Virus record (IMG/VR): IMGVR_UViG_3300022751_000010
Coordinates: 1 to 39,548 of that record
Direction: 5' to 3' (one strand)
Length of the DNA: 39,548 nucleotides
Source of the DNA: a virus
Part shown: one piece after another, positions 1 through 5,878 of the stretch
Layout of the letters: each line of letters opens with the position of its first letter
How positions within the stretch are numbered: position 1 is the first letter of the stretch
Notes under the pieces: generated by a model
Database searches by the model: none
The model's input: only the letters and a program-made list of their open reading frames with translations
What the model was told of the DNA's origin: nothing
Translations under genes and position numbers: made by a program

Positions 1-127
1 TTTTTGTTGTAATGGTGTTAGCATAGCTTAGTTATTACATATTTCAAAAATGTGTATTAACTTATCTTCTTTAAAAGCCAATGATGCTAATGGCTTTCTT
101 TCATACAGCCTTTTGGCAGGGATGAAA
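1..127. repeat. Terminal overlap, left copy (circular contig)
   Basis: Bases 1-127 are identical to 39422-39548. The first and last 127 bases of the window are therefore the same sequence, as expected when a circular or circularly permuted genome is assembled into a line. The minus-strand gene starting at 39445 has its upstream region at about 24 onwards, so gene order continues across the junction. A length of 127 equals a common maximum assembler word size, which points to an artefact rather than a biological terminal repeat. Confidence 0.93.
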
Positions 128-156
128 GACTTATCGTGGTTAAGCAGCGTGAGCAT
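28..156 (-). CDS. Small protein of unknown function, 42 aa
   Basis: This short frame begins with ATG inside the last codons of the 78-aa gene upstream and stops 3 bases before the ATG of the zinc-finger gene at position 24 (equivalent to 39445). It fills exactly the only gap between those genes, which is the main reason to believe it. The product is basic, starts MLTLLNHDKSF and ends IFEICNN, with no recognised domain. It lies partly in the terminal overlap, so annotation of the linear contig would easily miss it. It may be an early host-takeover peptide, but that is inference only. Confidence 0.45.
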   Translation of the reverse strand: MLTLLNHDKSFIPAKRLYERKPLASLAFKEDKLIHIFEICNN

Positions 157-376
157 CGGCTTTGTATTGGTGTATTTCATTTTCTACAATTGATTTTAAA
201 TCAAACAATACAGTTAGCCTGCTTTCGTGAAGCTCTCCTAACCAGTGATTGTATTTTTCACGGTCAAGTTGTTTTTCAGCTTCACTTACCGCCCAGCCTT
301 CAATATTTGTTAGGGTTTCTTTAGCTTCGGCTATTTGGCTGTCAATGCTTTTTAGTTTTTTGTATAGAGTTTTCAT
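140..376 (-). CDS. Hypothetical early protein, 78 aa
   Basis: Second gene of the leftward early operon, 12 bp downstream of the 93-aa gene. The product looks almost wholly helical and charged, with a heptad-like N-terminal half (KKLKSIDSQIAEAKETL), suggesting a small coiled-coil protein. There are no cysteines, membrane segments or catalytic motifs. First-expressed phage genes often encode host-takeover proteins; that is context, not evidence of function. I do not recognise the family. Confidence 0.7.
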   Translation of the reverse strand: MKTLYKKLKSIDSQIAEAKETLTNIEGWAVSEAEKQLDREKYNHWLGELHESRLTVLFDLKSIVENEIHQYKADAHAA

Positions 377-388
377 AATTTATTGGTG

Positions 389-670
389 TTATTCTGTTAT
401 TGTAAATCTCCTGTCAGAGTTAAAATTCATTATTGCTTTTCGCTCAAGGTCTGAATGCTTAACCACGATGTTAAAAGTTGTGCATGGTGTGCTTTCTTTT
501 TCGGCAAGCTGTTTTTTGTAGTTTGCAATTCTCTCATCATACATACCACCTATATTTTCCCTTGTTAGGTTAGCAATTGCATTTCTAAGCTGCACTTTAG
601 TTTTATCCCCATTAGTAGGTATTTTTACCTCATTTGGAATATTTGTCATTGTAGTTGCATTTGCTTTCAT
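389..670 (-). CDS. Hypothetical early protein, first gene of leftward operon, 93 aa
   Basis: First gene downstream of the leftward promoter, about 33 bases after the expected transcription start. Met8 is a possible alternative start. The product is hydrophilic and mixed helical (LRNAIANLTRENIGGMYDER), with no helix-turn-helix I can defend. Its position is where lambdoid phages carry cro, but it lacks a visible Cro-like motif. The better small HTH candidate is the 68-aa gene at 38545-38751. Function unknown. Confidence 0.7.
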   Translation of the reverse strand: MKANATTMTNIPNEVKIPTNGDKTKVQLRNAIANLTRENIGGMYDERIANYKKQLAEKESTPCTTFNIVVKHSDLERKAIMNFNSDRRFTITE

Positions 671-709
671 ATATTTGCGGTGTGTTATGTATTATGTGTT
701 ATTGTTATA

Positions 710-740
710 CAAATATACTAACATATGTTATTACATCAAA
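710..740 (-). promoter_or_regulatory. Leftward early promoter (Bacteroidota type)
   Basis: On the minus strand the -7 box TATATTTG (717 to 710) is a perfect match to TAnnTTTG, and TTTG (740 to 737) lies 19 bp upstream as the -33 box. Transcription would start near 703 and enter the 93-aa gene. One copy of the 16-bp repeated operator (717-732) occupies the spacer between the two boxes, so bound repressor should block polymerase directly. Confidence 0.75.
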
Positions 741-776
741 GAACAAGTGTTAGTATTTTTACTAACATATGTTATT
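717..776. promoter_or_regulatory. Repressor operator cluster
   Basis: The 16-mer ACTAACATATGTTATT occurs twice, at 717-732 and 761-776, 44 bp apart (about four helical turns). Each copy contains the palindrome AACATATGTT. The second copy is also the right half of an inverted repeat, TGTTAGT (748-754), 6 bp, ACTAACA (761-767). The cluster lies between the divergent early operon and repressor gene and overlaps the leftward promoter, the expected arrangement for a CI-type genetic switch. No clear TAnnTTTG box was found for the rightward repressor promoter; TATTTTTA at 754-761 is a weak candidate. Confidence 0.7.
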
Positions 777-811
777 TATATCGTTTCTAAACTACTTACA
801 AATATTATCAA

Positions 812-1585
812 ATGACTATAGGTCAACGTTTACAAGGGTTAATAACTAATAGAAAGCTAACGCCTTACAAGATTTCAAAAGATACTAAAGTGTCACAGCC
901 GACGATTGCAAGAATACTAAAGGATGAAACCACACCGACTAATTCTACAATCGCGGTTCTTTCTACGTATCTGAAGATTAATCCTGACTGGTTAATGACG
1001 GGTAAAGGCAGAATAGAAGATTCTGAGCCATCTGAATTAACCGTAGTCGGTGCTTATGAATTAGAATATTTAGAAAACAACAACTCAAATACCTTTTTAA
1101 AACTTGAAAACGGCCAGTATTTAATGACAATGCCACTTGCAGATTATGATATTCAGGCTGGGTTCCTGGATGTGTATCAGGATATAGAACAATTAAAAGG
1201 GTTAGATCAACACAGTATTATAGTAGACAAGCCAGTAAAAGGCCGCTATATCGCTTTTAGGGTTAAAGGGGATAGTATGGATAGCGGTCGCACCCACGCT
1301 ATAACAGAGCGCAGCATTGTAACTACCCGCGAACTTGGCAGGCACAACTGGAAAAGCAAATTGCGCTTTAAAGATTTTCCACTATGGGTTATTTACACCA
1401 CACAGTCACGAATGCCATTGTTAAAAATGATTGTAGCCCACGATGTAGAAAAAGGTATTATTAGGTGCCATTCTTTAAACGAAAGCCCGGAGTATGTAGA
1501 CTTTGATTTGTCGCTTAATGATGTGCAGGCTTTATTTTACGTTATAGATGTAAGCCGACCTGTAAGTAGATTTGAAGAATATTAA
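812..1585 (+). CDS. CI/LexA-like prophage repressor with S24 self-cleavage domain
   Basis: This 257-aa protein has an N-terminal helix-turn-helix (about 4-62; SQPTIARILKDETTP is the recognition region) and a C-terminal S24 peptidase domain. The self-cleavage elements are visible: a scissile Ala116-Gly117, nucleophile Ser155 in the GDSMD motif, and general base Lys205 in LLKMIVAHD, about 50 residues later. The family shuts off lytic transcription and is inactivated when RecA filaments stimulate self-cleavage, so the prophage should be SOS-inducible. It faces away from the early operon across the operator cluster and is followed 18 bp later by a lipoprotein gene, probably on the same lysogenic transcript. 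Confidence 0.93.
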   Translation: MTIGQRLQGLITNRKLTPYKISKDTKVSQPTIARILKDETTPTNSTIAVLSTYLKINPDWLMTGKGRIEDSEPSELTVVGAYELEYLENNNSNTFLKLENGQYLMTMPLADYDIQAGFLDVYQDIEQLKGLDQHSIIVDKPVKGRYIAFRVKGDSMDSGRTHAITERSIVTTRELGRHNWKSKLRFKDFPLWVIYTTQSRMPLLKMIVAHDVEKGIIRCHSLNESPEYVDFDLSLNDVQALFYVIDVSRPVSRFEEY

Positions 1586-1603
1586 TTAACAACAATAATA
1601 AAA

Positions 1604-2062
1604 ATGAAAAAGATTACGATATTATTAATTATTGCCTTTGCTCTTTTTGGGTGCTCAGATGACGATAGTACATCAAATCAAATTAGAGCCGACTTTTACC
1701 ATGGCTACTTCTTAGAATCAAAATGGGTTACCATAAAATCCACAAAAGGCGAATTTGTAAATGTAATCACAACTGATTGCAGTAATAGAAGCAATGGAGG
1801 TTTATACTGGACATTAGATTTTGGCCAAATTAATTACAATGTTTTTGATAGCTGCAGCAATAGCATTTTATTTAGAGGTAACAGAATATCTTATATTAAT
1901 GGTTATCTTACATTGTATCCAAATGCAAATGACTGGGATGACGCTTCTAAATACTATGTACGTGATCTTGGAAACGATAATATTAGTTTAGAATACACTC
2001 AACAAGATGGTGTTGATGTTCCTGAATCAAGTAGATATACACTTGTATTACACAGACAGTAG
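1604..2062 (+). CDS. Surface lipoprotein, candidate lysogenic-conversion (moron) gene
   Basis: This 152-aa protein has a signal peptide (MKKITILLIIAFALFGC) with lipobox LFGC and lipidated Cys17. The next residues are Ser-Asp-Asp-Asp, matching the lipoprotein export signal that sends Bacteroidota lipoproteins to the outer cell surface. The mature part is rich in beta-type sequence with two further cysteines, like small lipocalin-like lipoproteins, but no family is certain. It follows the repressor by 18 bp, so it should be made in the lysogen. A surface lipoprotein made by a prophage suggests receptor masking or superinfection exclusion; this role is inference. Confidence 0.85.
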   Translation: MKKITILLIIAFALFGCSDDDSTSNQIRADFYHGYFLESKWVTIKSTKGEFVNVITTDCSNRSNGGLYWTLDFGQINYNVFDSCSNSILFRGNRISYINGYLTLYPNANDWDDASKYYVRDLGNDNISLEYTQQDGVDVPESSRYTLVLHRQ

Positions 2063-2176
2063 CCGCTAACAACTCGATAACAAACTAAATAACAAATCAC
2101 TCAAAACGCTAATAAATATACGTCTGCATTTACTGATTATCAATTAGTTATAAATTAACAATTGCTTGGCACAGTT

Positions 2177-2199
2177 TTCGATTCCCGGCGGCTCCACAA
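2177..2199 (+). other. attP core: copy of a tmRNA/tRNA 3' end
   Basis: The sequence TTCGATTCCCGGCGGCTCCA reads as a T-loop (2177-2183), the 3' side of a T-stem (2184-2188), the 3' acceptor strand CGGCTCC (2189-2195) and discriminator A (2196), followed by CA. The 5' half of the T-stem is absent, so this is not a whole gene. The end resembles the tmRNA terminus (in E. coli, CTCCCGCCAGCTCCACCA) more than a usual tRNA. Its place just upstream of the integrase, in the same orientation, fits an attachment site that restores the 3' end of the target RNA gene after integration. Host gene identity (ssrA or tRNA) is inferred. Confidence 0.72.
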
Positions 2200-2200
2200 T

Positions 2201-2222
2201 AACCCCTTAGAAATAAGGGGTT
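2201..2222 (+). terminator. Intrinsic terminator after attP
   Basis: A perfect 9-bp stem AACCCCTTA/TAAGGGGTT (2201-2209 with 2214-2222) encloses a GAAA loop, with a short T-rich run after it. It starts 2-4 bases after the tRNA-like 3' end, so in the prophage it would terminate the restored host RNA gene and shield int from read-through. It can also end the repressor-lipoprotein transcript. Confidence 0.7.
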
Positions 2223-2305
2223 TATATTTAAAATTACGTAACAGATAACAAATTCGATAACAGTTTTGATTTAAAGTTCCCGCAGACATTTTAATCTATA
2301 TTAAA

Positions 2306-3460
2306 ATGAAATCAAACTGGACAGTACCTAAGCTGGCGATGCCGGAGGGTAAAGATTGGTATGTATGGTTCCGTTACAACGGCAAATTAAAACCATACAA
2401 AAAAGGACTTAATTATATTAAGGACTTAAAAGTGCGCGAAAAAGAATTTAATCTTTTACGTGAGGCTTTGCATGACCGCCTTAAATCGGGATGGAATCCC
2501 CTACTCCCTGACATTGATGTACCAACTGTAAGCATGACAGTTATTGAAGCTTTTAAATTTGGTCTTGATAAAAAGTCAAAAGTTTTAAAGCCGCGTACCT
2601 ACGGTAGTTATGTTACAGGGGTTAATTATGTTATAAAAGCTATAAAAGCATTAAGGTTAGACTATCTGACTGTAGAAGAACTAAAGCGGCCTTATGCAAT
2701 GAAGATACTAGAAAAAACGCATGAGATAGCAGAATCATGGTCAAACGTTACCTACAATAAGAATCTTGGTTACATTAAGTCGGTTTATGGTATTTTAGTA
2801 AAGCATGGTATTATTGAGCATAGTCCCTTTTACCAGATTGAAACTCTTAAAGAAGAGGAAACGGAATCCAATATCACAGCTGATGACAACGAGACTAAAA
2901 TAATTAAAGAACATCTAATAAAAGTATTCCCTGGCTTCTACTCTTATATGGTAACGATATTTCACACCGGCATAAGGCCGGATGAGTTACTAAGCATTCG
3001 TTTATCGGATATTGATATAAAAAGGCGTTTAATAAAATTAAAAGCACCCGATGCCAAAACCGCAAAATATAGAAATATACCTATTAATAATTTCCTGTTT
3101 TCGCTTCTTGAAGAAATGGAGCTTAAAGATTATTCACAAGAATATTATCTATTTGGGAGCTATAGGGAAAAAGAGCGCGGTGCAAAGCCGGGTATGGACT
3201 TTATACCTGGACCTTTCAGGATAAACCGATCTATAGCCTCGAAGTTATGGAAAAAGCTTGTTAAGCAGGGATTAGGTATTGATGTAAATCTTTACAGTAT
3301 GAAACATTTAGGAGCAAACAAGAAAATACTTGCAGGAATGGAGTTAGATACGTTGCGTGAACTATATGGCCATACGTCAAAAATGATGACTTTAAGATAT
3401 GCTAAAATTGTTAAGCAGGTATATGCTCAACAAATTGTAGAATTATCCCCTGACTTTTAA
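2306..3460 (+). CDS. int: Tyrosine recombinase, phage integrase
   Basis: This 384-aa protein has the layout of a Bacteroidota-phage integrase: an N-terminal arm-binding region, a core-binding helical domain (about 75-175), and the catalytic domain (about 195-384). Visible catalytic features are Arg224 in HTGIRPDE, Lys254 in the beta-hairpin (KTAKYRN), box II at YSMKHLG with Lys333 in place of the usual Arg and Tyr330 in place of the usual His, Gly355-His356, and nucleophile Tyr365 in TLRYAK. It catalyses recombination between attP just upstream and the host site. It is transcribed with the repressor strand but separated from it by a terminator. The Lys variant recalls YSLKHTG-type integrases of this phylum. 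Confidence 0.93.
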   Translation: MKSNWTVPKLAMPEGKDWYVWFRYNGKLKPYKKGLNYIKDLKVREKEFNLLREALHDRLKSGWNPLLPDIDVPTVSMTVIEAFKFGLDKKSKVLKPRTYGSYVTGVNYVIKAIKALRLDYLTVEELKRPYAMKILEKTHEIAESWSNVTYNKNLGYIKSVYGILVKHGIIEHSPFYQIETLKEEETESNITADDNETKIIKEHLIKVFPGFYSYMVTIFHTGIRPDELLSIRLSDIDIKRRLIKLKAPDAKTAKYRNIPINNFLFSLLEEMELKDYSQEYYLFGSYREKERGAKPGMDFIPGPFRINRSIASKLWKKLVKQGLGIDVNLYSMKHLGANKKILAGMELDTLRELYGHTSKMMTLRYAKIVKQVYAQQIVELSPDF

Positions 3461-3471
3461 AAAAATAAGAG

Positions 3472-3498
3472 AGGGGTGTCGCGTTTCACGACACCCCT
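3472..3498. terminator. Bidirectional terminator between int and the 71-aa gene
   Basis: A 10-bp perfect stem (3472-3481 with 3489-3498; AGGGGTGTCG/CGACACCCCT) has a 7-base loop. Rightward it is followed by ACTTTT; leftward by a strong T-rich run (the complement of 3457-3470). It ends int on one strand and overlaps the stop codon of the convergent 71-aa gene on the other. Confidence 0.8.
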
Positions 3499-3712
3499 AC
3501 TTTTCGTGATATATTAGTTCATCAGCACGAATCTTGATGTAGGTAATTAGATCTGTATAATTCTGTTCTACAAAATAGCGCCCCGGGATTTCATTTATTT
3601 TTTTTCTGAATTGGCCGTATGGGATATTCATAATCTCAGATGCTTTTTGACCTGACATTCCGAACGTGTCCAGTACCGCGCTTATCTTGTTTCTTAATTC
3701 GATAGCATCCAT
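3497..3712 (-). CDS. Small HTH-like protein, 71 aa
   Basis: This small protein has a helix-turn-helix-like stretch (MSGQKASEIMNIPYGQFRKK, about 19-38) and a helical C-terminus. It is convergent with int and cut off from the lysis operon by the tandem hairpins at 4140-4207, so it should have its own transcription, although no clean minus-strand promoter was found. Position beside int suggests a role in integration/excision or immunity, for example an excisionase or secondary repressor. That is inference; the family is not recognised. Confidence 0.6.
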   Translation of the reverse strand: MDAIELRNKISAVLDTFGMSGQKASEIMNIPYGQFRKKINEIPGRYFVEQNYTDLITYIKIRADELIYHEK

Positions 3713-3834
3713 AGCATGATAATTATTAAAATTACACCACCTAAGATATGCTCAATACCCAAATCAATATCTATTTCAATATTGGCTTTACGTAACTTTC
3801 TGAAAAATTTATACATAACTTTAAACATTTTAAA

Positions 3835-3954
3835 TAACTTTGTAAAGTGAAATCGAGGGGGGTTTTACGCCCCCTCTTACCACTTAAGCCATTAGGCTTA
3901 TCAACTTTCTAAGGCTGGCGGTAATTCTTAGTAGGAATGACCAGCCTTTTTTTG
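3835..3954 (+). ncRNA. Candidate small RNA with -7 box, three hairpins and terminator
   Basis: A perfect -7 box TAACTTTG (3835-3842) would start a transcript near 3848. The next 107 bases contain no credible protein frame but hold three hairpins: GAGGGGG/CCCCCTC (3855-3861 with 3870-3876), TAAGCC/GGCTTA (3885-3890 with 3895-3900), and AAGGCTGG/CCAGCCTT (3911-3918 with 3941-3948). The last has an inner ATTC/GAAT helix and is followed by seven T residues, a textbook intrinsic terminator. The T-run exists only on the plus strand, which fixes the orientation. Weak point: no clear -33 TTG at the right distance. It sits in a 526-bp gene-free stretch isolated by terminators on both sides. Function unknown. 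Confidence 0.6.
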
Positions 3955-3960
3955 TTTTAC

Positions 3961-4001
3961 TAAAGTGGATTTTCACTTTAAAATTCATCTGTTAATGAAT
4001 T
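3961..4001. promoter_or_regulatory. Two adjacent 7-6-7 inverted repeats
   Basis: TAAAGTG, 6 bp, CACTTTA (3961-3980) is followed at once by AATTCAT, 6 bp, ATGAATT (3982-4001). Their centres are 21 bp apart, two helical turns. This is the same arm-spacer-arm geometry as the operator inverted repeat at 748-767, although the arm sequences differ. They could be operators or RNA hairpins downstream of the small RNA. No binding partner is known. Confidence 0.4.
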
Positions 4002-4059
4002 AGGTTAAACATGAAGTAAAGAACTCCGTAACTGTCTCTCAATTACTACGTAAAGATAG

Positions 4060-4075
4060 GGAACAAAATTGTTCC
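4060..4075. promoter_or_regulatory. Palindrome, possible operator
   Basis: GGAACAA, 2 bp, TTGTTCC is a near-perfect 16-bp palindrome in the gene-free region. Its short centre suits a dimeric DNA-binding protein better than an RNA hairpin. The rest of 4002-4139 is AT-rich and I see no gene in it on either strand. Confidence 0.35.
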
Positions 4076-4139
4076 ATACAAGCTTTTATATATTTATTTT
4101 CAAATTATTTTCATTTTTAGCTGCTGTATTGATGTGAGG

Positions 4140-4169
4140 TATGCTCACGACAATAATGTCGTGAGCATA
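4140..4169 (-). terminator. Second hairpin of the tandem late-operon terminator
   Basis: A perfect 13-bp stem (4140-4152 with 4157-4169, TATGCTCACGACA and its complement) closes on an ATAA loop. It lies 6 bp beyond the first hairpin in the leftward direction. No strong T-run follows it, so it may serve as a backup terminator or as an exonuclease block protecting the late mRNA 3' end. Confidence 0.6.
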
Positions 4170-4175
4170 AAAGCA

Positions 4176-4207
4176 AAGCCCGGTACATCATGATATGTAC
4201 CGGGCTT
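4176..4207 (-). terminator. Main late-operon terminator
   Basis: A perfect 13-bp GC-rich stem (4176-4188 with 4195-4207, AAGCCCGGTACAT and its complement) with a 6-base loop lies about 30 bp beyond the stop of the last lysis gene. On the minus strand it is followed by GCTTTTATG, a modest T-run. It closes the 21-kb late transcription unit. Confidence 0.78.
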
Positions 4208-4238
4208 CGATTGTAATTATCCAGATGGAGAAATCACA

Positions 4239-4871
4239 CTAATTGACAAGTAAACCTCCTGCAACGCCTGCCGCCAGCCAAAGCCACCATTTCTTATACC
4301 AAGGCACAGGCAATACCACTTCAGTAGCTTTAATATTTGTTACTTTGATATACGGATTGCTATTTGTAATATCGGTGGTAACTGTTTCTTTGCCTAAAAA
4401 CCATTTGCGCTTTATACCTGTTATTACCGTGGATGTATTAGGAAATGATAAGGTATCGATTTCTACACCTTTTTGATTAGAGCGATATCCAAAGCTGTAC
4501 CATTGCTTTTTAATCTCTCCTGTGCGCTCAAAAATGCATGGCACGGTGTCCTTATATGCAATTTGTATCGTGTCTATTTGAGTAACCGTTTTGTACTTTA
4601 CCACACTACGCACCTTTTCAAATTCAGATGCCAGTGCCGCCAGCTCTGCATCCTTTTTAGTGAGCAGATCTTTTACCTGCTTATTGTCGAGCTGCAGAGT
4701 TTTTATGCTGGCTGTAGTGGTACCAATTTTGTTTTTATAATGGGTAACAGTATCGGTTATGGCTGCTAAGTTAGCATCTGCATTGCCGGCAATATAATTA
4801 CACTTTTGCACTGCAAACAATAACGCGACCACCAAGGCCGCGATTATTAATTTGTAAGTTATATTTTTCAT
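4239..4871 (-). CDS. Spanin-like membrane protein of the lysis cassette
   Basis: This 210-aa protein has an N-terminal membrane segment (about 6-24), a long helical stretch with coiled-coil character (about 35-95), a beta-rich part, and a C-terminal hydrophobic segment (about 193-210) preceded by WYKKWW. It starts on the stop codon of the endolysin (TAATG overlap) and is the last gene of the lysis operon. A membrane-tethered coiled coil beside holin and endolysin suggests a spanin-type role in disrupting the outer membrane. Unlike classic unimolecular spanins it has no lipobox, so the call is contextual. Confidence 0.6.
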   Translation of the reverse strand: MKNITYKLIIAALVVALLFAVQKCNYIAGNADANLAAITDTVTHYKNKIGTTTASIKTLQLDNKQVKDLLTKKDAELAALASEFEKVRSVVKYKTVTQIDTIQIAYKDTVPCIFERTGEIKKQWYSFGYRSNQKGVEIDTLSFPNTSTVITGIKRKWFLGKETVTTDITNSNPYIKVTNIKATEVVLPVPWYKKWWLWLAAGVAGGLLVN

Positions 4872-5338
4872 TACGCTGCTATTTGAAAGTGCATCCAGTC
4901 ATAATCCTTTTCACGCCCTAACGATTCAAAGCCGTGTTTGTAGAAAATATCTATCATTGGCTTATATTCCGGACGGGCAAACCTCGCTGTCTTTTTAGAT
5001 TCTTTCAATTGGTTACGTGCCGGGTCAAGATCTATAGCTATACCCCATGAATGCAACGACCATTCAGAACCGCCCCGCATGGCCCTGTAATTGAAGCAGC
5101 CCCCGTACAGGTCAATACCTAATCTTACAATCTCATCATAGCCGTAATGCGCTAAGAGGTCGTTAAAAATAGCCGTTAGCTTATCTGCTGCTAGCTTATG
5201 GCAGGTTATTTTTGTAACCTTAGTATTTAAATCCCACGCTAAACGCATAGGAAACGGCAATTTTATAGTAACCAGATAGCCTTTGCCTGTCTCATTAGGC
5301 TTACCATATTTAGCTATCGCTTGTGCTGTTGTTATCAT
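4871..5338 (-). CDS. Endolysin, M15-family zinc D,D/L,D-peptidase
   Basis: This 155-aa protein matches the M15 (VanY/Peptidase_M15_4) fold over its whole length. The zinc ligands are recognisable: His96 and Asp103 in SLHSWGIAIDLDP and His150 in DWMHFQ. The family cuts peptide crosslinks of peptidoglycan. There is no signal peptide, so it depends on the holin encoded just upstream, whose last 29 bases it overlaps. It lies in a compact holin, endolysin, spanin order typical of lysis cassettes. Confidence 0.92.
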   Translation of the reverse strand: MITTAQAIAKYGKPNETGKGYLVTIKLPFPMRLAWDLNTKVTKITCHKLAADKLTAIFNDLLAHYGYDEIVRLGIDLYGGCFNYRAMRGGSEWSLHSWGIAIDLDPARNQLKESKKTARFARPEYKPMIDIFYKHGFESLGREKDYDWMHFQIAA

Positions 5339-5870
5339 CTTTTACTGTTTTATAAATATCACGTCCTGATTTAAAAATCTTTTTCAATTGTTGTATAACA
5401 TCAAAACCCATCCTTTTGAAGTTCTCAAAGACTATAGAGTAAACCTCAATTGCACAAAAAAAACCGATTACAATAGCTGTAAGGGTTAACTTTTTTAAAG
5501 CCTTGTGTGGCTCAAACTCCTGTGCTATGAATACCCATTCTATACCGGCTGCAATCAGGCATCCTAAGCCGTATATAATGAATTTTACACCTGAAAGCTT
5601 AAGCTTTGATGATTGTATCACATATCTTTTGCCACTACCAGGAACTACAGGTAAGCTTTTTTTAAACTCGACCCAGCTGGCACCTACACCGGTAATAAAA
5701 TCAACAACAAACAAGCCGCCTAAAAGATATAGTGCTTTTAAGGTTGTTGTTAATTCCGGCATTGCTAATACAGGGATTAACATTGCTAACCCTGCAGGTT
5801 TAGAAAGCATAACTTTTAAGGTTGTGATTATTTTAGCAGGGTATCTTAAAAGCACATATATATCTTGCAT
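5310..5870 (-). CDS. Holin (Phage_holin_4-like)
   Basis: This 186-aa protein has about four hydrophobic segments (roughly 28-45, 48-65, 95-115 and 128-148). The segment containing LGGLFVVDFITGV carries the Asp-x-x-x-Gly pattern of the Phage_holin_4_1 family. The charged C-terminal tail (KKIFKSGRDIYKTVKDDN) is typical of holins. It would form the inner-membrane lesion that releases the M15 endolysin. It overlaps the endolysin gene by 29 bp, suggesting coupled translation. Confidence 0.85.
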   Translation of the reverse strand: MQDIYVLLRYPAKIITTLKVMLSKPAGLAMLIPVLAMPELTTTLKALYLLGGLFVVDFITGVGASWVEFKKSLPVVPGSGKRYVIQSSKLKLSGVKFIIYGLGCLIAAGIEWVFIAQEFEPHKALKKLTLTAIVIGFFCAIEVYSIVFENFKRMGFDVIQQLKKIFKSGRDIYKTVKDDNNSTSDS

Positions 5871-5878
5871 GGCTATTT

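Larger units (their letters stand above)
2067..2262 (+). other. Candidate integrase arm-type sites flanking attP
   Basis: Seven same-strand copies of TAACA lie in this stretch, at 2067, 2078, 2090, 2156, 2239, 2246 and 2258. The best pair extends to TCGATAACA at 2074-2082 and 2254-2262, with GATAACA also at 2244-2250. They flank the tRNA/tmRNA-like core on both sides with spacings of 7-12 bp, as expected of arm-type sites bound by the N-terminal domain of tyrosine integrases. Seven copies is more than chance predicts for a pentamer in 200 bp, but binding is inferred. Confidence 0.5.

Noticed and set aside
389-670. Cro protein at the first leftward gene
   Set aside because: No helix-turn-helix can be seen; position alone is not enough.
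2177-2199. A complete tRNA gene
   Set aside because: Only the T-loop, the 3' T-stem strand and the acceptor strand are present; no 5' half or anticodon arm upstream.
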